Below, one piece after another: positions 31,132 through 38,496 of a DNA stretch of 64,000 bases. Source of the stretch: UBA2357 sp041916775. GTDB taxonomy: Bacteria > Pseudomonadota > Gammaproteobacteria > Burkholderiales > Rhodocyclaceae. The notes below the pieces were generated by a model that had not been told where the DNA came from, searched no databases, and saw only the letters and a program-made list of their open reading frames with translations. A program made the translations under genes and the position numbers. The stretch spans positions 1 through 64,000 of the forward strand of contig JAYRYZ010000004.1 in assembly GCA_041916775.1 (NCBI GenBank), read 5' to 3'. How positions within the stretch are numbered: the first letter of the stretch is position 1; every line of letters begins with the position of its first letter.

Positions 31132-34032
31132 ATGCTGACACGCAAGACGACTGCCACGGCCGCCAACGGCCGCTCGCTGCGCGCCTCGGTGGCGCGCCAC
31201 CTCGGCACGACGATGGATCGTCGCGCCTTTCTCAAGCGCTCCGGCCTGGGCGTCGGTGCCGGCGCCATCGCCGCGCAGCTACCCTACAGCTTCATCGGTG
31301 AGGCCGAGGCCGCCGGCCAGGCCGCCGCGGTTGCGGGCAAGGAAGAGGTGCGCCGCACGGTGTGCACCCACTGCTCGGTGGGTTGCGCCACCGACGCGAT
31401 CGTGAAGAACGGGGTGTGGGTGCGTCAGGAGCCGGTGTTCGACTCGCCGATCAACCTCGGCGCGCACTGTGCCAAGGGCGCCGCGCTGCGCGAGCACGGC
31501 CATGGCGAGCACCGCCTGAAGTATCCGATGAAGCTGGTCGACGGCAAGTACCAGAAGATCAGCTGGGAACAGGCGATCCAGGAGGTGGGCGACCGGCTGC
31601 TGAAGATCCGCCAGGAGTCCGGACCGGACGCGGTGTATTTCGTCGGCTCCAGCAAGCACAACAACGAGCAGGCCTACCTGCTGCGCAAGTTCGTGAGCTT
31701 CTGGGGCACCAACAACTGCGACCACCAGGCGCGCATCTGCCACTCCACCACCGTGGCGGGTGTGGCGAACACCTGGGGTTACGGCGCGATGACCAACTCC
31801 TACAACGACATGCAGAACGCCAAGGCCGCGCTCTACATCGGCTCGAACGCCGCCGAGGCGCACCCGGTGTCGATGTTGCACATGCTGCATGCCAAGGAGA
31901 ACGGCTGCAAGATGGTGGTGGTGGACCCGCGCTTCACCCGCACCGCGGCCAAGGCCGATTACTACGTGCGCATCCGCTCCGGCACCGACATCCCCTTCAT
32001 CTGGGGCATGCTGTATCACATCTTCAACAACGGCTGGGAAGACCAGAAGTACATCGCAGACCGCGTGTTCGGCCTCGACAAGGTGCGCGAGGAGATCATG
32101 AAGTGGACCCCGGACAAGGTCCAGGAAGTCACCGGCATCCCCGAGGAGCAGGTCTACAAGGTCGCCGAGACGCTGGCGAAGAACCGCCCCTCCACCGTGG
32201 TGTGGTGCATGGGCCAGACCCAGCACACGGTCGGTAACGCCAACGTGCGCGCGATGTGCATCCTGCAGCTGGTGCTCGGCAACGTCGGCGTGTCGGGGGG
32301 CGGCACCAACATCTTCCGCGGCCACGACAACGTGCAGGGCGCGACCGACGTCGGCCCCAACCCGGATTCGCTGCCCGGCTACTACGGCCTCGCCGCGGGT
32401 TCGTGGAAGCACTGGGCGAAGGTGTGGGGCGTGGATTACGAGTGGATCAAGAGCCGCTACGCCTCGGAAGAAATGATGACCAAGAGCGGCATCACCGTAT
32501 CGCGCTGGATCGACGGCGTCACCGAGAAGCCGGAACTCGTCGACCAGCCCGGCAACCTGCGTGCGGTGGTGTACTGGGGCCACGCGCCCAACTCGCAAAC
32601 GCGCGGCCAGGAGATGGTCGAGGCGATGAAGAAGCTCGACACCCTGGTGGTGATCGATCCGTACCCCTCCGCCACCGCCTCGATGGCGGCGATGGTGCGC
32701 AAGGACGGGGTGTACCTGCTGCCGGCGTCGAACCAGTTCGAGACCTCGGGCTCCTGCACCGCGTCGAACCGCTCGATCCAGTGGCGCGAGAAGGTCATCG
32801 AGCCGCTCTTCGAGGCCAAGCCCGACCACACCATCATGTACGCCTTCGCGAAGAAGTTCGGCTACGCCGACGAACTGGTGAAGAACATCGCGCTGGTCAA
32901 GGACGCCAAGGGCTGGGACGAGCCGGTGGTGGAGGACATCCTGCGCGAGATCAACCGCGGCACCTGGACGATCGGCTACACCGGCCAGTCGCCCGAGCGG
33001 CTGAAGCTGCACATGAAACACATGCACACCTTCGACATCAACACCCTGCGTGCCTCGGGCGGGCCCTGTGACGGCGAGTACTTCGGCCTGCCGTGGCCGT
33101 GCTACGGCACGCCCGAGCTGAAGCACCCGGGCACGCCCAACCTGTACGACACCTCCAAGCACGTCATGGAAGGCGGGGGCAACTTCCGCGCCAACTTCGG
33201 CGTCGAGAAGGATGGCGTATCGCTGCTCGCCGGCGAGGGCTCGGCCTCCAAGGGCGCCGACCTGCAGATGGGTTACCCCGAGTTCGACGACGTGCTGCTG
33301 AAGAAGCTCGGCTGGTGGGACGAGCTCAGCGATGCCGAGAAGGCCGCTGCCGAGGGCAAGAACTGGAAGACCGACCTCTCCGGAGGCATCCAGCGCGTGG
33401 TGATGCAGAACCACGGCTGCCACCCCTTCGGCAACGCCAAGGCGCGCGCGCTGGTGTGGAACTTCCCCGATCCGGTGCCGCTGCACCGCGAGCCGATCTA
33501 CTCGCCGCGCCCGGACCTGGTCGCGAAGTACCCGACGCACGACGACAAGCTCAAGTTCTGGCGTCTGCCGACGCTCTACAAGTCGCTGCAGGAAAAGGTC
33601 AAGGACATCTCCAAGGACTACCCGTTGATCATGACCTCCGGTCGCCTCGTGGAATACGAGGGCGGTGGCGAGGAGACGCGCTCCAACCCCTGGCTCGCCG
33701 AGCTGCAGCAGGAGATGTTCTGCGAGGTGAACCCGAAGGACGCCAACGACCAGGGTATTCGCAACGGCGAATACATGTGGGTGGAGTCGCCGACCAAGGC
33801 GCGCCTCAAGGTGCGCGCCCAGGTCACCCAGCGGGTCGCGCCGGGCACGGTGTTCATGCCCTTCCACTTCTCCGGCTGGTGGCAGGGTCAGGACATGCTC
33901 GCCTACTACCCGGAAGGTTCGGCCCCCATCGTGCGCGGTGAGGCGATCAACACCGCCACCACGTATGGCTACGACCCGGTGACCATGATGCAGGAAACCA
34001 AGACCACCCTTTGCCGCGTCAGCAAGGCCTGA
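31132..34032 (+). CDS. fdhA: Formate dehydrogenase catalytic alpha subunit (molybdopterin)
   Basis: A 966-aa periplasmic formate dehydrogenase, oxidising formate to CO2. It carries a Tat signal (MDRRAFLKRSGLGVGAGAI at residues 28-46, after an unusually long leading segment), a 4Fe-4S site with C78, C81, C85 and C113, and the metal ligand C203 followed by H204 in HQARICHSTTVAG. A cysteine here replaces the selenocysteine of E. coli FdnG, so no Sec machinery is needed. The rest shows the four-domain bis-MGD fold, with NHGCHPFGNAKAR near residue 765. FdhB, a lipoprotein and cytochrome b FdhC follow in the same operon. The start at 31132 is 15 bp after the small Tat gene. Confidence 0.95.
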   Translation: MLTRKTTATAANGRSLRASVARHLGTTMDRRAFLKRSGLGVGAGAIAAQLPYSFIGEAEAAGQAAAVAGKEEVRRTVCTHCSVGCATDAIVKNGVWVRQEPVFDSPINLGAHCAKGAALREHGHGEHRLKYPMKLVDGKYQKISWEQAIQEVGDRLLKIRQESGPDAVYFVGSSKHNNEQAYLLRKFVSFWGTNNCDHQARICHSTTVAGVANTWGYGAMTNSYNDMQNAKAALYIGSNAAEAHPVSMLHMLHAKENGCKMVVVDPRFTRTAAKADYYVRIRSGTDIPFIWGMLYHIFNNGWEDQKYIADRVFGLDKVREEIMKWTPDKVQEVTGIPEEQVYKVAETLAKNRPSTVVWCMGQTQHTVGNANVRAMCILQLVLGNVGVSGGGTNIFRGHDNVQGATDVGPNPDSLPGYYGLAAGSWKHWAKVWGVDYEWIKSRYASEEMMTKSGITVSRWIDGVTEKPELVDQPGNLRAVVYWGHAPNSQTRGQEMVEAMKKLDTLVVIDPYPSATASMAAMVRKDGVYLLPASNQFETSGSCTASNRSIQWREKVIEPLFEAKPDHTIMYAFAKKFGYADELVKNIALVKDAKGWDEPVVEDILREINRGTWTIGYTGQSPERLKLHMKHMHTFDINTLRASGGPCDGEYFGLPWPCYGTPELKHPGTPNLYDTSKHVMEGGGNFRANFGVEKDGVSLLAGEGSASKGADLQMGYPEFDDVLLKKLGWWDELSDAEKAAAEGKNWKTDLSGGIQRVVMQNHGCHPFGNAKARALVWNFPDPVPLHREPIYSPRPDLVAKYPTHDDKLKFWRLPTLYKSLQEKVKDISKDYPLIMTSGRLVEYEGGGEETRSNPWLAELQQEMFCEVNPKDANDQGIRNGEYMWVESPTKARLKVRAQVTQRVAPGTVFMPFHFSGWWQGQDMLAYYPEGSAPIVRGEAINTATTYGYDPVTMMQETKTTLCRVSKA

Positions 34033-34049
34033 GAACGAGGAGACGACAC

Positions 34050-34676
34050 ATGGCTCGCATGAAATTCCTGTGTGACGCGGAGCGCTGCATCGAATGCAAC
34101 GGCTGCGTCACCGCCTGCAAGAACGAGAACGAAGTACCCTGGGGCGTGCAGCGCCGCCGCGTGGTGACGATGAACGACGGCGTGCCGGGCGAGCGCTCGA
34201 TCTCGGTCGCCTGCATGCACTGTACCGATGCGCCGTGCATGGCGGTGTGCCCGACCAACGTGTTCTACCGCACCGAGGAAGGCATCGTCCTGCACGACAA
34301 GGACGGCTGCATCGGCTGCGGCTACTGCTTCTTCGCCTGTCCCTTCGGCGCGCCGCAGTTTCCCAACGGCCCGCAGGCCTTCGGCGCGCGCGGCAAGATG
34401 GACAAATGCACCTTCTGCGCCGGCGGCCCGGAGGAAACCGGTTCGCAGGCCGAGTTCGAGAAGTACGGTCACAACCGCATCGCCGAGGGCAAGCTGCCGC
34501 TGTGCGCCGAGATGTGCTCCACCAAGGCGCTGATCGCCGGTGACGCGGCGATGGTGGCCGACATCTTCCGCGAGCGGGTGATCCGCCGCGGCAAGGGCGC
34601 CGATGCCTGGGGCTGGCAGACTGCCTACGGTGGTGGCGAGCAGAAGCGCGAACAGAAGCGGGAGGGCCAGCAATGA
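34050..34676 (+). CDS. fdhB: Formate dehydrogenase iron-sulfur beta subunit
   Basis: A 208-aa electron-transfer subunit with four 4Fe-4S clusters: CIECNGCVTACKNENEVPWG, CMHCTDAPCMAVCP, CIGCGYCFFACPFGAP and CTFCAGG...CAEMC. It takes electrons from FdhA and passes them to cytochrome b FdhC; the FdhA Tat signal probably carries both across the membrane. The ATG at 34050 has GAGGAGAC just upstream. The stop codon overlaps the start of the small lipoprotein gene. Confidence 0.94.
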   Translation: MARMKFLCDAERCIECNGCVTACKNENEVPWGVQRRRVVTMNDGVPGERSISVACMHCTDAPCMAVCPTNVFYRTEEGIVLHDKDGCIGCGYCFFACPFGAPQFPNGPQAFGARGKMDKCTFCAGGPEETGSQAEFEKYGHNRIAEGKLPLCAEMCSTKALIAGDAAMVADIFRERVIRRGKGADAWGWQTAYGGGEQKREQKREGQQ

Positions 34677-34894
34677 TGGGCATGCGCAAGGCAATCGTCG
34701 TCGCGCTCGGCGCGCTCGCGCTGTCGGCCTGCTCCGAGCAGCCGCAGGTGGTGCAGTACCAGCAGGGCCAGTATTCCGGCAAGGCCGACACGCGCCCCTG
34801 GGAGGCCGCCGGCTTCAATGGCGACAAGGCCGCCTGGGAAAAGCAGATCCGCGAGCGCGGCCGCAGCCAGAGCGAGTACAACCGCATCCAGTGA
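34673..34894 (+). CDS. Small lipoprotein in the formate dehydrogenase operon
   Basis: A 73-aa lipoprotein. The lipobox is LGALALSACS; the mature part of about 53 residues is polar, with SGKADTRPWEAAGF and KQIRERGRSQSEYNRIQ. It sits between fdhB (4-bp overlap) and fdhC (10-bp gap), so it is co-translated with the dehydrogenase. No function is known; it may hold or guide the complex at the membrane. Confidence 0.78.
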   Translation: MMGMRKAIVVALGALALSACSEQPQVVQYQQGQYSGKADTRPWEAAGFNGDKAAWEKQIRERGRSQSEYNRIQ

Positions 34895-34904
34895 GGGTTT
34901 CATC

Positions 34905-35915
34905 ATGATATCCATGCAAAAGGGCCGCACACGCGGCTGGCTGGGTGCGCTGTGCGGGCTGCTGCTGATGCTGGCAGCACCTGCCTGGGGGCAGGCCACG
35001 GCCGGCTCTGCGGCAGACGCGCAGGTGCTGCAGCAGGCTGCCCAGCCCGGCAACAACGCGCCGGTGTGGCGCGAGGTGCGCTCCGGCGAGAGCCATTTCA
35101 CGGTGGTGCGCACGCCCGAGGCCGGGGTGCTGATCCAGGACAGCGGCAACACCTGGCGGCAACTGCGCAACGGGCCGATCACCGTGTACGGCGGCTGGCT
35201 GCTGGTGATCGTGCCCAGCCTGATCCTGCTGTTCTGGCTGGTGAAGGGCACCATCAAGCTGCACGAAAAGCCTACCGGGCGCAGCCTCAAGCGCTTCTCC
35301 GGCTTCGAACGCTTCGTGCACTGGGGGGTGGCGATCAGCTTCGTGTTGCTCGCGCTCACCGGCTTCGCGATCCTCTTCGGCAAGCACGTGTTGCTGCCCA
35401 TCATCGGCCAGGATGGACTGGGCGCGCTGCTCAATGTCGGCAAGCTGGTACACAACTATGTCGGGCCGGCGTTCGCGGTGTTCCTGGTGCTGATGTTCGT
35501 CGCCTTCCTGCGCGACAACGTCTGGCATGCCAGCGACGCGATCTGGATCCGCAAGGCGGGCGGGCTGATGAGCGGCGAGCATGTACCCTCGGGGCGCTTC
35601 AACTTCGGCGAGAAGACCTGGTTCTGGATCGGCGTGACCTTCATCGGCCTCACCGTCGCGGTGACCGGGTTGATCATGAACTTCCCGCAGTTCGGTCAGA
35701 CCCGCGCCGACATGCAGCTTGCCAACATCATCCACGCGATCGGCGCGACGCTGATGCTCGCGCTCGCCTTCGGCCACATCTACATGGGCACGCTGGGTGT
35801 GGAGGGCGCCTACCAGTCGATGAAGACCGGCTATGTGGACGAGACCTGGGGCAAGGAGCACCACCAACTCTGGTACGAGGAGGCGCGCAGCGGCGGCAAG
35901 CTCGGCAAGCCCTGA
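34905..35915 (+). CDS. fdhC: Formate dehydrogenase cytochrome b gamma subunit
   Basis: A 336-aa membrane cytochrome b (FdnI/FdoI type). A signal peptide (ending near AAPAWG) and a ~60-residue periplasmic stretch precede four or five helices. Haem-ligand histidines are likely in FERFVHWGVAISFVLL, NVGKLVHNYVGPAF and NIIHAIGATLMLALAFGHIY; the C-terminal KEHHQLWYEEA is typical. It gives the electrons from formate to the quinone pool. It ends the operon; a 13-bp hairpin follows 26 bases later. Confidence 0.92.
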   Translation: MISMQKGRTRGWLGALCGLLLMLAAPAWGQATAGSAADAQVLQQAAQPGNNAPVWREVRSGESHFTVVRTPEAGVLIQDSGNTWRQLRNGPITVYGGWLLVIVPSLILLFWLVKGTIKLHEKPTGRSLKRFSGFERFVHWGVAISFVLLALTGFAILFGKHVLLPIIGQDGLGALLNVGKLVHNYVGPAFAVFLVLMFVAFLRDNVWHASDAIWIRKAGGLMSGEHVPSGRFNFGEKTWFWIGVTFIGLTVAVTGLIMNFPQFGQTRADMQLANIIHAIGATLMLALAFGHIYMGTLGVEGAYQSMKTGYVDETWGKEHHQLWYEEARSGGKLGKP

Positions 35916-35941
35916 GCACAACCACGCGAGTATCCCGCAAT

Positions 35942-35977
35942 GCGACGAGGGCCGGCGAATGCGTCGGCCCTCGTCGC
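35942..35977 (+). terminator. 13-bp hairpin downstream of fdhC
   Basis: GCGACGAGGGCCG (35942-35954) pairs perfectly with CGGCCCTCGTCGC (35965-35977) around a 10-base loop. No T-run follows, so it may stop transcription weakly or protect the 3' end of the operon mRNA. Confidence 0.55.
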
Positions 35978-36144
35978 TCATGTCGTGATCGTAGCTGGCG
36001 GTCATGCGCCCGGCCTGCGCGCCGTGCTTGCTCCTGGCGCCGAACTGCTGCACTCTTCGTCGCGCGGCGGTGTGCCGTGTGTGGTGCGCGCCACGGCGCG
36101 TCCAGCGTCACGAACCCAACCCCAACCGATAACGGAGACATCCC

Positions 36145-36645
36145 ATGACCACAGTCACTCTCGGCGGCAACCCGGTCGAACTCGCCGGCAACTTCCCCAA
36201 GGTCGGCGACACCGCGCCGGCCTTCTCGCTGGTCGGCACCGACCTCGCCGATGTCGGCCTCGCCAACTTCGCCGGCAAGCGCAAGGTGCTGAACATCGTG
36301 CCCAGCCTCGATACGCCGACCTGCGCCACCTCCACCCGCAAGTTCAACGCCGAGGCCGGCGCCCTGGCGAACACCGTGGTGCTGGTGATCGCCGCCGACC
36401 TGCCGTTCGCGATGAAGCGCTTCTGCGAGACCGAGGGCCTCGCCAACGTGGTGAGCCTGTCGCTGATGCGCGGTCGCAACTTCATGCGCGATTACGGCGT
36501 CGAGTTCGCCAGCGGCCCGCTGGTCGGTCTCACCGCGCGTGCGGTGGTGGTGATCGACGAGAACGACAAGGTCATCCATGCCGAGCTCGTGCCCGAGATC
36601 AAGAACGAACCCGACTACGCCGCTGCACTCGCAGCGCTGAAGTAA
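36145..36645 (+). CDS. tpx: Thiol peroxidase
   Basis: A 166-aa atypical 2-Cys peroxiredoxin. The peroxidatic cysteine is C60 in SLDTPTCATSTRKF and the resolving cysteine C94 in RFCETEGLANV, the right positions for Tpx. It reduces hydrogen and alkyl peroxides with thioredoxin. The ATG at 36145 has GGAGAC seven bases upstream. It sits alone between two hairpin-bounded groups, with its promoter presumably in the 167 bp after the fdhC hairpin. Confidence 0.95.
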   Translation: MTTVTLGGNPVELAGNFPKVGDTAPAFSLVGTDLADVGLANFAGKRKVLNIVPSLDTPTCATSTRKFNAEAGALANTVVLVIAADLPFAMKRFCETEGLANVVSLSLMRGRNFMRDYGVEFASGPLVGLTARAVVVIDENDKVIHAELVPEIKNEPDYAAALAALK

Positions 36646-36650
36646 GCCCG

Positions 36651-37406
36651 GTGACCCCACCTGCGACCGGTCGGCGCGAGGCGTCCCGGCCGGTCGTGCT
36701 GATCACCTGCGAGCATGGCGGCAATCGCATCCCGCCCGAATACACCGGCTTGTTTGCGGGTTGGGACGCGGTGCTCGCCACGCACCGCGGATTCGACGCC
36801 GGAGCACTGGAGATGGCGGGTGCACTGGCATCGGCCTTCGCGGCGCCGCTGATCGCGGCCACCGTCAGCCGCCTGCTGATCGACCTCAACCGCTCGCTCT
36901 CGAACCCGGCAGCCTGGTCCGCTGCGACGCGCAATCTCGCAGCAGCGGAAAAAGAGCGTATCGTGTCGCAGTACCACACACCCTACCGAAGTCAGGTCGA
37001 GGCCTTTGTCGCGGCGCAGGTGGGGGCTGGGGTTTGTGTCATCCATGTTTCCTCCCACAGTTTCACGCCGGAGCTCGACGGTGTGGTGCGCACGGCGGAT
37101 GTCGGCCTGCTCTACGACCCGACACGTGCTGGCGAGCTCGCGCTGGCGGCGCGCTGGAAGGCGGCCCTGCAGACGCAGGATCCGGGTCTGCGCGTGCGCC
37201 GCAATTATCCCTATGCCGGGCGCAACGACGGCCTCACCTCCGCCCTGCGGCGCAAGCACCCGGCAGAGCGCTATGTGGGCATCGAACTCGAGCTCAACCA
37301 GGCGCTCGTGCATGCCGGGCGGCCAGCCTGGAGCACGCTGCAGGCAAGGGTCATCGCGTCCCTCCGGGCTGCGCTGCAACACTGCGACGACATGCCTCGA
37401 GCGTGA
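36651..37406 (+). CDS. N-formylglutamate amidohydrolase family protein
   Basis: A 251-aa hydrolase of the N-formylglutamate amidohydrolase (HutG-like) family. Motifs: VVLITCEHGGNRIPPEY at the start, HRGFDAGALEMA, SRLLIDLNRSLSNP, VIHVSSHSFTPELDGVVR and YVGIELELNQALV; the EHGGN and HVSSHSF histidines should bind a metal. It starts with GTG at 36651, five bases after the tpx stop; other starts are not in a better place. Substrates of this family vary from N-formylglutamate to other amides; no histidine genes are nearby, so the substrate is open. Confidence 0.8.
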   Translation: MTPPATGRREASRPVVLITCEHGGNRIPPEYTGLFAGWDAVLATHRGFDAGALEMAGALASAFAAPLIAATVSRLLIDLNRSLSNPAAWSAATRNLAAAEKERIVSQYHTPYRSQVEAFVAAQVGAGVCVIHVSSHSFTPELDGVVRTADVGLLYDPTRAGELALAARWKAALQTQDPGLRVRRNYPYAGRNDGLTSALRRKHPAERYVGIELELNQALVHAGRPAWSTLQARVIASLRAALQHCDDMPRA

Positions 37407-37442
37407 AGTCTCATCATCACCACACCACGAGGGCGCATTCAG

Positions 37443-38249
37443 ATGAAAATTCACATCGGCTATGACATCGTTTTCGACTGCCTGCAACCCACTCCGATGA
37501 TCCTGATGCTCAACGTGCATTACTCGCGCGTTGCCCATCTGACGGCGCCCGACCATCTCCTGACCGAGCCGGTGATCCCCGTCTCGGGTTACCGCGACGG
37601 CTTCGGCAATTGGTGCACGCGTATCGTCGCGCCGACCGGGCTGACCCGGATCTACTGTGACACGATGATCCACGACTCCGGGCTGCCCGAACCGCACGTT
37701 CCCCACATGCACGAGGTGCCGCTGCCCGAGCTGCCGGAGGAGACCTTGCTTTTTCTGCTCGGCAGCCGCTACTGCGAGACGGACCGGCTCACCGAGGAAG
37801 CCTGGCGCCTGTTCGGCCACACCCCGCCGGGCTGGGCGCGTGTGCAGGCGATCTGCGATTTCGTGCATGCGCACATCAAGTTCGGCTACCAGTTCGCGCG
37901 GCGCACCAAGACCGCCTGGGAGGCCTACAACGAGGGGCAGGGCGTGTGTCGCGACTACGCCCACCTGGCGATCACCTTCTGCCGCTGCATGAACATCCCG
38001 GCCCGCTACTGCACCGGCTATCTCGGCGACATCGGTGTGCCCGTGTCACCCGATCCGATGGACTTTGCCGGTTGGTTCGAGGCCTATCTGGGTGGTCAGT
38101 GGTACACCTTCGACGCGCGTAACAACACGCCGCGCATCGGCAGGGTGCTGATCGCGCGCGGACGCGACGCGGCCGATGTCGCCATCGCCACCACCTTCGG
38201 GCCGAACACGCTGAAGCGATTCTTCGTGCGAACCGACGAAGTTCATTGA
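37443..38249 (+). CDS. Transglutaminase-like protein with altered catalytic His
   Basis: A 268-aa protein with an N-terminal bacterial transglutaminase domain (about residues 1-75) and a transglutaminase-like cysteine-protease core. The nucleophile C169 is in NEGQGVCRDYAHLAITFCR, and the aspartate D224 in WYTFDARNN is in place. Where most members have HAW before the acidic strand, this protein reads DFAGWFEAYL (residues 207-216), without the histidine. Cytoplasmic; no signal peptide. It starts 36 bp after the amidohydrolase gene and is probably co-transcribed with it. Activity and target are unknown. Confidence 0.82.
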   Translation: MKIHIGYDIVFDCLQPTPMILMLNVHYSRVAHLTAPDHLLTEPVIPVSGYRDGFGNWCTRIVAPTGLTRIYCDTMIHDSGLPEPHVPHMHEVPLPELPEETLLFLLGSRYCETDRLTEEAWRLFGHTPPGWARVQAICDFVHAHIKFGYQFARRTKTAWEAYNEGQGVCRDYAHLAITFCRCMNIPARYCTGYLGDIGVPVSPDPMDFAGWFEAYLGGQWYTFDARNNTPRIGRVLIARGRDAADVAIATTFGPNTLKRFFVRTDEVH

Positions 38250-38345
38250 ACCTGCCGCCGGTACGCCGCGATGCGTCCGTGAGACGTGTCCGGCGCGCGT
38301 CTGAAAGCGCTTGATTCGACGGCGGAACATCCAGCTCGTCGGATC

Positions 38346-38409
38346 GTGAATTAATCACACAAGAGCACAAGAAAGAGGTTTTCTTTCGGATCGTTCAGGA
38401 CTATCCTGA
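38346..38409 (+). promoter_or_regulatory. Two dyads upstream of the subtilase gene
   Basis: In the AT-rich 247-bp gap before the subtilase there are two short dyads: GTGAATTAATCAC (38346-38358) with 4-bp arms GTGA/TCAC, and TCAGGACTATCCTGA (38395-38409) with 6-bp arms and a 3-base loop. Both are suited to dimeric regulators; which ones is not known. Confidence 0.35.
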
Positions 38410-38496
38410 CCTTGATGGAATGAGCGAATCGATGCTCTGCAAGATCGATTCGAACGCCCCTTGAGCCAGCCGGCTCTTGTCCATGTTAGAACGATC

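Noticed and set aside
31738..31744. Possible in-frame selenocysteine in FdhA
   Set aside because: The ligand codon is TGC (Cys203), and the frame has no internal TGA.
31279..33867. 862-aa open frame antisense to fdhA
   Set aside because: Shadow of a strongly conserved gene; its translation has no family features.
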